DNA from: Streptomyces sp. P9-A4 | Lineage (GTDB): Bacteria > Actinomycetota > Actinomycetes > Streptomycetales > Streptomycetaceae | Direction: 5' to 3' | DNA: 64,000 nucleotides | NCBI RefSeq assembly: GCF_036634195.1 | Contig: NZ_JAZIFY010000001.1 | Coordinates: 4,970,501-5,034,500 of the forward strand | Shown: in pieces, positions 50,784 through 59,410 of the stretch | Layout of the letters: each line of letters begins with the position of its first letter | Position numbering within the stretch: position 1 is the first letter of the stretch | The notes under the pieces: generated by a model | The model's database searches: none | Seen by the model: only the letters and a program-made list of their open reading frames with translations | What the model was told of the DNA's origin: nothing | Position numbers and translations under genes: made by a program

Positions 50784-52424
50784 ATGGCCAGGGAATTCCA
50801 ACGCGGCCACAAGGCCAAGATCAGTGATCTGACCGCAGGGACCGATCTGTACGTGGGTGTGCAGATCGCGGCGCCCGGACTGACCTTCGACATCAGTTGC
50901 TTCGGTCTCGACGCCGAGGAGCGGCTCTCCGACGACCGCTACTTCGTCTTCTTCAACCAGCCGAAGACGCCCGAGGAGTCCGTGCAGCTGCTGGGCGCCC
51001 AGTCCGGCGACACCGAGTCCTTCCGCGTCACCCTCGACCGCATCCCCGCGAACATCCACAAGCTGTCGTTCACCGCGACCATCGACGGCGCCGGCCAGAT
51101 GTCCCAGGTCGGCCCCGGCCACCTGCGGATCGTCGCGGGCGGCGAGGAGGTCGCCCGGTACGCCTTCACCGGCGCGGAGTTCACCACCGAGCGCGCGGTG
51201 ATGCTCGGCGACTTCTACCTCAAGGACGTCTGGCGCTTCGCCGCCGTCGGCCAGGGCTTCGACGGCGGACTGGACGCGCTCCTGCGCAACTTCGGCGGCG
51301 AGGTCGCCGAGGAGGAGCCCGCCGTCCCGCAGCAGCAGGCCCAGGCCCCCGGCTTCGCCCCGCCGCCGCAGTCGGCGGCCCCGCCGGCCTTCGGCGCGCC
51401 CCCGGCTCCGGCGCCCGCGCCCGCCTTCGGCGCCCCGCCCGCACCCGCGCCGCCCGCACCCGTGCAGCCGGTCCACACCGCGCCCACGATGGTGGCGCCG
51501 CTGGCCCCCGGCCCGGTCCCGCCGCCCGCTCCGGCCCCCGCCCCCTACGGGCAGCAGCCGCCGCAGCAGTACGGCCAGGTCCCGGGTCAGCCCCCGGGCC
51601 AGTTCCCCGGGCAGGCCCCCGGCCCGTACCCGCCGCAGGGCCAGCCCCCGTACGGGCAGGCCGCGCCCGCCCCGTACGGGCAGCAGCCGCCGCAGCAGTA
51701 CGGGCAGCAGTCCCCGGCGTACGGGCAGCAGCCCGGTGTCCCGCAGGGTGTCCCGGCGGGAGGAGCGGGGCTCGCCGCCGCGCTCGCCCCGTACAAGGAG
51801 ACCGCCACCGGCGCCCGCTGGACCCCGCAGAACCAGCAGCTCATGCGGGTCGACCTCGCCATGGGCGGCGTTCCCGTCCTCGCCCGGCAGGGCTCCATGG
51901 TCATGTACCAGGGCAAGGTCGACTTCGGGTACAAGGGCGCGGGCTTCGCCGGCCGGATCGTCGGCAACGCCACCGGGCAGGAGATGCAGCTGATGCGCTG
52001 CACCGGCCGCGGACAGGTCTTCCTCGCGGAGGAGGGTGCCCATCTGCACCCGATCGAACTCCAGGGCGACGGGATCTGCGTCTCCGCCGAGAACGTCCTC
52101 GCGTTCGACGAGACCCTCCAGTACGAGGTGCGCCGCATCGAGGGCCACGGCATCCCCGGCGGCGCCCTGTTCACCATGCAGTTCCAGGGCACCGGCACCG
52201 TCGTGGTCAAGACCCGCGGCATCCCCGTGGTGCTGCCCGTCACGCCGACCACCTTCGCCGACTGCAACGCCGTCGTCGCCTGGTCGTCCGCTTCTCAGGT
52301 CATCCTCTCCAGCCAGGTGCGGCTCCGCCGCAACGCCTACCCCGGCCACAGCGGAGAGACCGTGAACCTCCAGTTCCGCGCCGCCCCCGGCAACTTCATC
52401 GTCGTCCAGCCCTACGAGGTCTGA
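50784..52424 (+). CDS. TerD-AIM24 fusion protein
   Basis: A 546-residue protein with an N-terminal TerD domain (LTAGTDLYVGVQIAAPGLTFDISCFGLDAEERLSDDRYFVFFNQ..., roughly residues 10-180), a Pro/Gln-rich linker with QQPPQQYGQ-type repeats (about 180-330), and a C-terminal AIM24 domain (GAGFAGRIVGNATGQEMQLM... VIVLPV). TerD proteins bind calcium and are linked to tellurite, phage and stress responses; AIM24 domains often bind membranes. It heads a three-gene run of AIM24 proteins. Confidence 0.88.
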   Translation: MAREFQRGHKAKISDLTAGTDLYVGVQIAAPGLTFDISCFGLDAEERLSDDRYFVFFNQPKTPEESVQLLGAQSGDTESFRVTLDRIPANIHKLSFTATIDGAGQMSQVGPGHLRIVAGGEEVARYAFTGAEFTTERAVMLGDFYLKDVWRFAAVGQGFDGGLDALLRNFGGEVAEEEPAVPQQQAQAPGFAPPPQSAAPPAFGAPPAPAPAPAFGAPPAPAPPAPVQPVHTAPTMVAPLAPGPVPPPAPAPAPYGQQPPQQYGQVPGQPPGQFPGQAPGPYPPQGQPPYGQAAPAPYGQQPPQQYGQQSPAYGQQPGVPQGVPAGGAGLAAALAPYKETATGARWTPQNQQLMRVDLAMGGVPVLARQGSMVMYQGKVDFGYKGAGFAGRIVGNATGQEMQLMRCTGRGQVFLAEEGAHLHPIELQGDGICVSAENVLAFDETLQYEVRRIEGHGIPGGALFTMQFQGTGTVVVKTRGIPVVLPVTPTTFADCNAVVAWSSASQVILSSQVRLRRNAYPGHSGETVNLQFRAAPGNFIVVQPYEV

Positions 52425-52438
52425 GGGAGCCCGAAGTC

Positions 52439-53119
52439 ATGAACCAGCAACTCGCGGGCTACGCCCCGACCCCCGTCGCGGCCCGGATGGAGAACCACGG
52501 CCGCACCATGCTCAAGGTGGCCATGGCATCCGGCCAGGACCTCTACGCCCGGACCGGCTCGATGGTCGCCTACGAGGGCTTCATCACCTACGAGCCCAAC
52601 CCGCCCGCCGTCCGCCAGGTGGCCCAGCAGTGGGCCACCGGCGAGGGCGCGCCGATCATGAAGTGCACCGGCGACGGACTGCTCTACCTCGCCGACTACG
52701 GCGCCGACGTCGTCGTGATCAACCTCCAGGACGACTCCCTCTCGGTCAACGGCACCAACCTCCTCGCCTTCGACGCCCACCTCCAGTGGGGCGTCGAGCG
52801 CGTCAAGGGCCTCGCCAAGTTCGCCGGCCAGGGCCTGTTCAACGTGCAGATCGCCGGTACCGGCTGGGTCGCGCTGACCTCGCGCGGCACACCGATCGTC
52901 GTCGACTGCGGACGCGGCGAGGACGAGACGTACGTCGACCCCGACGCGCTCGTCGCCTGGTCGCCGACGCTCAAGGTCAAGGGCAAGCGCAGCTTCAAGG
53001 CCTCCTCGCTCATCGGGCGGGGCAGCGGCGAGGCGTACCAGATGGCCTTCTCCGGCCAGGGCATCGTCGTCGTCCAGCCGAGCGAGGACAGCACCGACCG
53101 CCTGCCGGCCCGGGGCTGA
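52439..53119 (+). CDS. AIM24-family protein
   Basis: A 226-residue beta-rich protein with the AIM24 pattern: GSMVAYEGFITYEPNP near the N-terminus, IMKCTGDGLLYLADYG, a repeated VNLLAFDAHLQWGV, and QGIVVVQPSE at the C-terminus. It corresponds to the C-terminal domain of the preceding gene. The ATG has GGGAG upstream, 14 nt after the previous stop. Likely in one operon with its neighbours. Confidence 0.87.
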   Translation: MNQQLAGYAPTPVAARMENHGRTMLKVAMASGQDLYARTGSMVAYEGFITYEPNPPAVRQVAQQWATGEGAPIMKCTGDGLLYLADYGADVVVINLQDDSLSVNGTNLLAFDAHLQWGVERVKGLAKFAGQGLFNVQIAGTGWVALTSRGTPIVVDCGRGEDETYVDPDALVAWSPTLKVKGKRSFKASSLIGRGSGEAYQMAFSGQGIVVVQPSEDSTDRLPARG

Positions 53120-53138
53120 GGGAGAGCGAGAACACATC

Positions 53139-53894
53139 ATGCAGAGCCCGCTTTTCAACCACGCCGAGCAGCAGAGCCAGGAGCGGTACGTCGTCCAGAA
53201 CCCGCAGCTCCTGCGGATCACCCTCACCGGGCAGGACGACATCCTCGCCCGCAAGGGCGCCATGGTCGCCTACCAGGGACTCGTCGACTTCGACGGCGAG
53301 TACCAGACCCCGAACCAGCGGCGGGCCCACGCCCGCACCGGTGAGGGCCTGGACCTGATGCGCTGCTCCGGCCAGGGCACGGTCTACTTCGCCAACCTCG
53401 CCCAGTACGTCCACATCGTGGAGGTCGAGCAGGAGGGCCTGACCGTCGACAGCGGCTACGTCCTGGCGCTCGACTCGACCCTCCACACCGAGGTCATCGC
53501 CGTCGACAGCCAGTACGGCATCTCCGGCTCCGGCAAGTACCAGCTCAACATCTCCGGCCGCGGCAAGGTCGCCCTGATGACCTCCGGGCAGCCGCTGATG
53601 ATGCACGTCACGCCCGACAAGTACGTCAACGTCGACGCGGACGCCATCGTCGCCTGGTCCACCGGGCTGCGCGTCCAGATGCAGGCCCAGACGACCAACT
53701 CCAGCGTCCGCCGCCGCCGCGGCAACACCGGCGAGGGCTGGGAGCTGAGCTTCCTCGGCCAGGGCTTCGCGCTCGTCCAGCCCAGCGAGGTCATGCCCCC
53801 GCAGCACGCGGCCATCGGCCAGGGCGTCGCCGCCCAGTTCGGCGCGGGACAGCACGGCGCGCACGGCCAGAACCAGAACAACGCCTGGAACTGA
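53139..53894 (+). CDS. AIM24-family protein
   Basis: A 251-residue AIM24 protein, third member of the run: GAMVAYQGLVDFDGEYQ, LMRCSGQGTVYFANLAQYVH, YVLALDSTLHTEV and FALVQPSE. It ends in a Gly/Gln/Asn-rich tail (GAHGQNQNNAWN). The three together may form a membrane-linked hetero-assembly; no direct data. Confidence 0.87.
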   Translation: MQSPLFNHAEQQSQERYVVQNPQLLRITLTGQDDILARKGAMVAYQGLVDFDGEYQTPNQRRAHARTGEGLDLMRCSGQGTVYFANLAQYVHIVEVEQEGLTVDSGYVLALDSTLHTEVIAVDSQYGISGSGKYQLNISGRGKVALMTSGQPLMMHVTPDKYVNVDADAIVAWSTGLRVQMQAQTTNSSVRRRRGNTGEGWELSFLGQGFALVQPSEVMPPQHAAIGQGVAAQFGAGQHGAHGQNQNNAWN

Positions 53895-53901
53895 GCGCGC
53901 G

Positions 53902-53935
53902 TGAGGGGGCGGCCGCCACGGCGACCGCCCCCTCA
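53902..53935. terminator. terminator between AIM24 and NUDIX genes
   Basis: TGAGGGGGCGG (53902-53912) pairs with CCGCCCCCTCA (53925-53935), 12-nt loop; convergent genes flank it. Confidence 0.7.
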
Positions 53936-53980
53936 GCCGTGTCCGAGGCGCCCGCCCGCGTCCACGGCAGCCGCCCGTGG

Positions 53981-54505
53981 CTACGACAGCCGGGCCAGTG
54001 TGCCCTCCACCAGCCGGACCACCGAGGTGTCCGCCACCCCCGCCACCTCGTCGTACGCGAACCAGCGCAGGTCCAGCGACTCGTCGCTGATCTGCTCCAC
54101 CGCGTCCGCCGGGGCGAGCGCCGCGTACTGCACGTCCAGGTGCCAGTGGCAGGGCGCCGGGATCGGATGCCGGTCCAGCCGCACCGGACCGCCCGGCAGC
54201 AGGGTCAGACCCGCGATCCCGGACTCCTCCGTCGCCTCGCGCAGCGCCGCCGCCTCGACCGTCGGATCGCCCTCCTCGCAGTGACCGCCCATCTGCAGCC
54301 ACATGCCCAGCTTCTTGTGCAGGGTCAGCAGCACCCGCCCGCGCGCCGGATCGACCACCAGCGCACTGGACGTCAGATGCCCGGCCGTGCAGGGCTTGTA
54401 CATGCCGTCCGGGTGGGCGGCGAGATGCTCCAGATAGGCATCGCGCAGCTCGGGTTGGCCCTCGTACCCCTTCAGGACCAGGACCGCGTCGTCGAACAGA
54501 CTCAC
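53981..54505 (-). CDS. NUDIX hydrolase
   Basis: A 174-residue NUDIX enzyme. The NUDIX box is MGGHCEEGDPTVEAAALREATEESGI, following a LTLHKKLGMWLQ strand; GHLTSSALVV and the late DVQYAAL are also typical. The substrate is unknown. GTG at 54505 overlaps the stop of the DUF2342 gene (GTGA), so the two are translationally coupled. Confidence 0.9.
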   Translation of the reverse strand: MSLFDDAVLVLKGYEGQPELRDAYLEHLAAHPDGMYKPCTAGHLTSSALVVDPARGRVLLTLHKKLGMWLQMGGHCEEGDPTVEAAALREATEESGIAGLTLLPGGPVRLDRHPIPAPCHWHLDVQYAALAPADAVEQISDESLDLRWFAYDEVAGVADTSVVRLVEGTLARLS

Positions 54506-55932
54506 TCCTTGCCGTCCCCGTCCTCGGGGGCGTCGCCCTTCGCCGCCTCGCCGAGCATCTTGTCCAGCTCGGAGAAGTCCAGGTGCTCCCGGTGCACGAA
54601 GCCGTCCGGGTCGTCCAGGTCGGTCGCCGTCGGCAGCATGTCCGGGTGCTCCCACAGCCCGTCCCGGCCGTCGACCCCGCGCGCGTCGGTCAGCGAGGCC
54701 CACAGCCGCGCCGCGTCCCGCAGCCGCCTCGGACGCAGCTCCAGACCGATCAGCGTCGCGAAGGTCTGCTCGGCGGGACCGCCCGAGGCCCGGCGCCTGC
54801 GCAGCGTCTCGCGCAGCGCGTCCGCCGAGGTCAGCCGCGACTTGGCGGCCTCGTGGACCACCGCGTCCACCCAGCCCTCGACGAGCGCGAGCGCCGTCTC
54901 CAGACGGGCCAGGGCCGCCTTCTGCGCCGGGGTGTCCTCCGGCTGAAACATGCCCTGCTGGAGGGCCTCCTGAAGCTGCTCGGGGTGCGTCGGGTCGAGC
55001 TGGCCCACCGCCTCCTCCAGCTTCGAGGTGTCGACCTTGATCCCCCGCGCGTACCCCTCGACCGCGCCGAACAGGTGCGCCCGCAGCCACGGCACGTGCG
55101 CGAAGAGCCGCTGGTGCGCGGCCTCGCGCAGCGCCAGGTACAGCCGCACCTCGTCGGAGGGCACGCCCAGGTCCTTGCCGAAGGCCTCGATGTTCAGCGG
55201 AAGCAGCGCGGCACGCCCGGCCGGGCCGAGCGGCAGACCGACATCGGTCGAGCCGACGACCTCACCGGCGAGCGCGCCGACGGCCTGCCCGATCTGCTGG
55301 CCGAACATGGCGCCGCCCATGGAGCGCATCATGCCGATCAGCGGACCCGCCATGGCCTGCATCTCCTCCGGCAGGACATCGCCCATCGCCGCGCCGACCC
55401 GCTCCGCGACCGGGTCCACGAGCTGCTGCCAGGCCGGCAGGGTCGCCTCGACCCACTCGGCGCGGCTCCACGCCACCGCCGTGTTCGACCCGGAGGGCAG
55501 CGAGGTGACCTCGTCCAGCCACAGGTCGGCGAGGCGCACGGCCTCCTCGACCGCCGACTTCTCGGCCGGGCCCACGCTGGCGTCCTTGGTGCCGTCGGCG
55601 GTGCCCTGGGCCACCACCTGGCGGGCGATCTGCTTGGCCATGTCCCAGTTCACGGGACCGCCCTCGTAGCTCAGCATCTGCCCGAGCTGCTGGAAGGCCG
55701 CACCCAGGTCGTTGGGGTTCAGCGAGCCGAACATCGCGGCGAACGGGTTGTCCGCGCCGCCCGGACCGCCCATGCCCGGCAGCCCGCCGAAACCGAACGG
55801 GTTCGCCCCGAACGGGTTGCCGCCCTGGCCACCGGACCCCTGGCCACCTCCGGCGGGGTCCTTCTTCTTGCCCTCGTCGCCGTTCTCCGGCTCCTCCGGC
55901 GGAAGGCCGAATCCGAATGGGGTGTCACTCAC
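54502..55932 (-). CDS. DUF2342 zinc-dependent metalloprotease-type protein
   Basis: A 476-residue protein with a Gly/Pro-rich N-terminus (NPFGANPFGFGGLPGMGG) and a mainly helical remainder. The metal region reads LALREAAHQRLFAHVPWLRAHL, the variant REAAHxxL motif of this family, and VQPEDTP/LVEGWVDAVV follow. It is annotated in other actinobacteria as a zinc-dependent metalloprotease or coenzyme F420-associated hydrolase; neither activity is certain. This is the positional equivalent of Rv3195. GTG at 55932 with GAGGAAA upstream. Confidence 0.85.
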   Translation of the reverse strand: MSDTPFGFGLPPEEPENGDEGKKKDPAGGGQGSGGQGGNPFGANPFGFGGLPGMGGPGGADNPFAAMFGSLNPNDLGAAFQQLGQMLSYEGGPVNWDMAKQIARQVVAQGTADGTKDASVGPAEKSAVEEAVRLADLWLDEVTSLPSGSNTAVAWSRAEWVEATLPAWQQLVDPVAERVGAAMGDVLPEEMQAMAGPLIGMMRSMGGAMFGQQIGQAVGALAGEVVGSTDVGLPLGPAGRAALLPLNIEAFGKDLGVPSDEVRLYLALREAAHQRLFAHVPWLRAHLFGAVEGYARGIKVDTSKLEEAVGQLDPTHPEQLQEALQQGMFQPEDTPAQKAALARLETALALVEGWVDAVVHEAAKSRLTSADALRETLRRRRASGGPAEQTFATLIGLELRPRRLRDAARLWASLTDARGVDGRDGLWEHPDMLPTATDLDDPDGFVHREHLDFSELDKMLGEAAKGDAPEDGDGKE

Positions 55933-56145
55933 AGGTTTCCTCGGCTCGTAGGGCCGCCGGCCTCCTGCCGACGGCGACTGCCCGACCAGGCCTGTGTCAG
56001 ACAGACCCGCACACCACCAGCGTAGACATCCGAGCCGGAAATGGGCTCGGTGCTCCGCCGGGCCGTGCCCTGCGGCAGGATGGACGCCACCTGGTCCGTA
56101 CGCGTCATCCGCGTACGTACTGAAGACAACCGCTGGAGACGCCCG

Positions 56146-57255
56146 GTGAGTTCCCCAGATCCTCAGGTTCGCGGAGCGCGAAACCACTCAACCCGGTCCG
56201 CCGCGCGCGGCCCCGTCGTCGCGGTCACCGGCGCCGCGTCCGGGGTCGGTGACCTGCTGACCAGGCGCCTGGCCGCCTCCGACGAGATCAAGAAGGTCGT
56301 CGCCATCGACGAGCGCCGGGGCGAGGTCGCCGAGGCGCACTGGCACGTCCTCGACGTGCGCGACCCGGCCATCGCCGAGAAGCTGCGCGGCGCCGACGTC
56401 GTCGTCCACCTCGCGGTCGATCTCGACCTGGAGACCGACCCCGCCGCCCGTACGGCCTACAACGTGCGCGGCACCCAGACCGTGCTGACCGCCGCCGCGG
56501 CCGCCGGCGTCCACCGGGTGGTGCTGTGCACCTCCGCGATGGTCTACGGCGCCCTGCCCGAGAACGACATCCCGCTCTCCGAGGACGCCGAGCTGCGGGC
56601 GACCGCCGAGGCCACCGGCGTCGGCGACATGCTGGAGATCGAGCGCCTCGGCCGCCGGGCGCCCCGCGCGCACCCCGGCCTCAACGTCACCGTCGTCCGC
56701 CCGGCCGTCCTCGTCGGCGGTACGGACACGGCGCTGACCCGCTACTTCGAGTCGCCCCGGCTGCTCGTCGTCGCGGGCTCCCGGCCCACCTGGCAGTTCT
56801 GCCACGTCGAGGACCTGGTGAGCGCCCTGGAGTACGCGGCCCTGGAGAAGGTCGACGGCGAGTTCGCGGTCGGCTGCGAGGGCTGGCTCGAACAGGAGGA
56901 GGTCGAGGAACTCTCCGGCATCCGCCGCATGGAGCTGCCCTCCGCCGTCGCCCTCGGCGCCGCCGCCCGGCTGCACCGGATCGGGCTCACCCCGTCCCCG
57001 GCGGGCGACCTCGCCTACACGATGCACCCGTGGGTGGTGAGCGTCGGACGGCTGCACGACGCCGGCTGGCGGCCGAAGTGGACGAACGAGGAGGTCCTCG
57101 CCGCGCTCCTGGAGGAGGCCGAGGGCCGCCACACGGTCGCCGGCCGCCGCTTGGGCCGCAAGGACGCCACGGCGGCCGGCGCGGCCGGCGCGACGGTGGC
57201 GCTGCTCGGCACGGCGGCGCTGGTCCGCCAGATGCGGAAGCGGCGCGGGATCTGA
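56146..57255 (+). CDS. extended SDR-type protein without the usual catalytic pair
   Basis: A 369-residue Rossmann protein: VTGAASGVGDLL (TGxxxGxG), DVRDPAIA, and SAMVYG. The expected YxxxK is not visible: after SAMVYGALPEND the usual lysine-containing helix is replaced by ATGVGDMLEIERLG. It may therefore bind NAD(P) without acting as a dehydrogenase. The C-terminus ends in one hydrophobic stretch (AAGAAGATVALLGTAALV) and a basic tail, a possible membrane anchor. GTG start with GGAG 8 nt upstream. Confidence 0.82.
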   Translation: MSSPDPQVRGARNHSTRSAARGPVVAVTGAASGVGDLLTRRLAASDEIKKVVAIDERRGEVAEAHWHVLDVRDPAIAEKLRGADVVVHLAVDLDLETDPAARTAYNVRGTQTVLTAAAAAGVHRVVLCTSAMVYGALPENDIPLSEDAELRATAEATGVGDMLEIERLGRRAPRAHPGLNVTVVRPAVLVGGTDTALTRYFESPRLLVVAGSRPTWQFCHVEDLVSALEYAALEKVDGEFAVGCEGWLEQEEVEELSGIRRMELPSAVALGAAARLHRIGLTPSPAGDLAYTMHPWVVSVGRLHDAGWRPKWTNEEVLAALLEEAEGRHTVAGRRLGRKDATAAGAAGATVALLGTAALVRQMRKRRGI

Positions 57256-57310
57256 CCGCCGGTCGAAACCGCTATTCCGGCTTCACGCGCGCGTACGGCA
57301 CGATGGGTCC

Positions 57311-57772
57311 ATGGCACACACGCACGACCACCCCGGCGAGCAGGCCGCCGCCGACCCGATCAAGCTCCTCGCGATCCGGGAGACCCCGCTCTCCCTCGAC
57401 GAGGTCTTCCGGGCGGTCGGCGACGACGCCTCCGGCGGCACGACGCTCTTCGTCGGCACCGTGCGCAACCACGACGGCGGCGCGGACGTCGACGGGCTCG
57501 GCTACTCCAGCCACCCGACCGCCGAGGCGGAGTTGCGCCGGGTCGCGGAGAAGGTCGTCGCGAACTACCCGGTGCGCGCGCTCGCCGCCGTCCACCGGGT
57601 GGGTGATCTGGTCGTCGGGGACATCGCGGTGATCGTCGCCGTGTCCTGCCCGCACCGCGGCGAGGCCTTCGAGGCCAGCCGCATGCTCATCGACGACCTC
57701 AAGCACGAGGTCCCCATCTGGAAGCACCAGACGTTCTCGGACGGCACGGAGGAGTGGGTCGGGGCTTGCTGA
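57311..57772 (+). CDS. moaE: molybdopterin synthase large subunit MoaE
   Basis: A 153-residue MoaE: FVGTVRNHDGGADVDGLGYSSHPTAEAEL is the typical MoaE strand-loop, then RALAAVHRVGDLVVGDIAVIVAVSCPHRGEAFEASRML with the conserved RGEAF, and the substrate Lys in VPIWKHQTF. It transfers sulfur from MoaD to precursor Z to give molybdopterin. MoeZ at 23736 may load MoaD-type carriers. It is followed by a short hairpin. Confidence 0.93.
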   Translation: MAHTHDHPGEQAAADPIKLLAIRETPLSLDEVFRAVGDDASGGTTLFVGTVRNHDGGADVDGLGYSSHPTAEAELRRVAEKVVANYPVRALAAVHRVGDLVVGDIAVIVAVSCPHRGEAFEASRMLIDDLKHEVPIWKHQTFSDGTEEWVGAC

Positions 57773-57817
57773 GCTTCCGCCCGTAGCCTGGGGCCCCGGC
57801 CGAAGGCTGGGGGAGGG

Positions 57818-57838
57818 GCGGCGCTTGCTGAGCGCCGC
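57818..57838. terminator. short hairpin after moaE
   Basis: GCGGCGCT (57818-57825) pairs with AGCGCCGC (57831-57838), 5-nt loop. Possible moaE terminator; no T-run. Confidence 0.45.
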
Positions 57839-57960
57839 AAGTCGACGCGCCGACGGCGTGTAGCCGAACGCCCGATTTGCGTAACCGGCCCCCAAGCGCC
57901 AGCGTTGACATCACAGATGAAACAGTCTGCTGATCAACTCACTGGGGATGGGAGGTCGGG

Positions 57961-58185
57961 ATGGCAGCGCTCGCCTGGTTGCTGATTCCGCTTTTCGCAG
58001 TCGTCGGCGCGGCGATATGGGGAAGCTGGGCTTCGAGGAACAAGACCATAGGTGACGTGGCCGAACTCGCCGGCTACGCCCGCTTCCGGGACGCGATGGA
58101 ACGCGCCCACACCACGACACCGGATTCCGCTCGGCCGGAGCGCGAACCGGCCACGACGGCCGCCACGGTCACCACCTCGCCGTAG
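57961..58185 (+). CDS. small membrane protein, 74 residues
   Basis: One N-terminal membrane helix (LAWLLIPLFAVVGAAIWGSW) followed by a basic/acidic region (DVAELAGYARFRDAMERAH) and a Thr/Pro-rich tail. GGGAGG precedes the ATG. Similar short proteins are seen in streptomycetes near the YlbL gene; the role is unknown. Confidence 0.7.
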   Translation: MAALAWLLIPLFAVVGAAIWGSWASRNKTIGDVAELAGYARFRDAMERAHTTTPDSARPEREPATTAATVTTSP

Positions 58186-58245
58186 GGCCGACGCGGGCCG
58201 CCTCGTACGGACCCGCCCCAGGGGTGCACCCACAGGCGAGTCCCG

Positions 58246-58251
58246 TACTGT
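58246..58251 (+). promoter_or_regulatory. -10 element for a leaderless transcript
   Basis: TACTGT 6 nt before the ATG at 58258; no ribosome binding site. Confidence 0.55.
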
Positions 58252-58257
58252 CGTTCC

Positions 58258-59346
58258 ATGCCACGCCGCACCGCGACGATGCTCGCCTCCACCCTGGTCC
58301 TGATCTGTCTGCTCATCGCGGGCGTTCTGATCCCGGTGCCGTACGCGGAGATGAGCCCGGGCCCCACGGTCAACACCCTCGGTGAGGCCAGGGGAGAGCC
58401 CGTCCTGCACATCTCGGGACACAAGACCTACCCGACCGACGGCCACCTCAACATGACGACGGTACGCGTCACCGGCGCGGACTACCGGATGAACGCCGTC
58501 GAGGCCGTCTACGGCTGGCTCGCCCACGACAACGTGGTGGTGCCGCACGACACCCTCTACCCGGGCGGGAAGACCGAGGAGCAGTCGAGCCAGGAGAACG
58601 CCGAGGAGTTCAGCCAGTCCCAGGAGAGCGCCAAGGTGGCCGCCCTGGACGAGCTGGGGATCCCGGTGGTCTCCCGGGTCGTGGTCGGCGCCGTGGTCAA
58701 GGGCTCGCCCGCCGAGGGCAAGCTGCACGCGGGCGACGTGATCAAGGCCGTCGACGGTGTGCCGATCACCGCGCAGGCGGATGTCGCCAAGCAGGTCGTC
58801 AAGCGGAAGCCGGGTCAGGACGTCGAGTTCACGATCGTCCCCGCCAAGGAGGCCGCCGCGGCCGAGAAGGCGCGCAAGGAGCCGACCGTCACCCGGAAGG
58901 TGGTCATCACGACCACCACCTCGGAGGAGGGCGACCGGGCCGTCGTCGGCATCCAGGCCGGGACCGACCACGTCTTCCCGTTCACGATCGACATCAACCT
59001 GGCCGACGTCGGCGGACCCAGCGCCGGTCTGATGTTCGCGCTCGGCATCGTCGACAAGCTCACCCCGGAGAGCCTCACCGGCGGCCGGTTCATCGCCGGC
59101 ACCGGCACCATCGACGACGCGGGCGAGGTCGGCCCGATCGGCGGCATCGAGATGAAGCTGGTGGGCGCGCGCGACGCCGGCGCCCAGTACTTCCTCACCC
59201 CGGCCGACAACTGCGAGGCCGCCGCCGCCGACACGCCCGACGGCCTCACCCTGGTGAAGGTGAACACCATCGACGACGCCACGAAGTCCCTGGAGAAGCT
59301 CCGCACGGGCGACACGAAGTCCCTGCCGAGCTGCTCGAAGAGCTGA
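58258..59346 (+). CDS. YlbL-like membrane-anchored Lon-type protease with PDZ domain
   Basis: A 362-residue protein: one N-terminal membrane helix (TMLASTLVLICLLIAGVLI), a PDZ domain (about residues 130-215, with VVVGAVVKGSPAEGKLHAGDVIKAVDG), and a Lon (S16) catalytic domain. The Ser-Lys dyad is Ser255 in GGPSAGLMFALG and Lys300 in EMKLVGARDAG. Bacillus YlbL is a checkpoint protease that degrades the SOS cell-division inhibitor YneA; similar work is inferred. This is the positional equivalent of Rv3194c. Leaderless promoter. Confidence 0.92.
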   Translation: MPRRTATMLASTLVLICLLIAGVLIPVPYAEMSPGPTVNTLGEARGEPVLHISGHKTYPTDGHLNMTTVRVTGADYRMNAVEAVYGWLAHDNVVVPHDTLYPGGKTEEQSSQENAEEFSQSQESAKVAALDELGIPVVSRVVVGAVVKGSPAEGKLHAGDVIKAVDGVPITAQADVAKQVVKRKPGQDVEFTIVPAKEAAAAEKARKEPTVTRKVVITTTTSEEGDRAVVGIQAGTDHVFPFTIDINLADVGGPSAGLMFALGIVDKLTPESLTGGRFIAGTGTIDDAGEVGPIGGIEMKLVGARDAGAQYFLTPADNCEAAAADTPDGLTLVKVNTIDDATKSLEKLRTGDTKSLPSCSKS

Positions 59347-59353
59347 CCACGGT

Positions 59354-59400
59354 TACGCCGAAGGGGCGCCCGCCGGACCGGCGGGCGCCCCTTCGGCGTA
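59354..59400. terminator. 23-bp perfect palindrome, bidirectional terminator
   Basis: 59354-59376 pairs perfectly with 59378-59400 around a single A (TACGCCGAAGGGGC...). It separates the convergent ylbL-like and PPA1309 genes. Confidence 0.85.
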
Positions 59401-59410
59401 TCGCAGGGAC

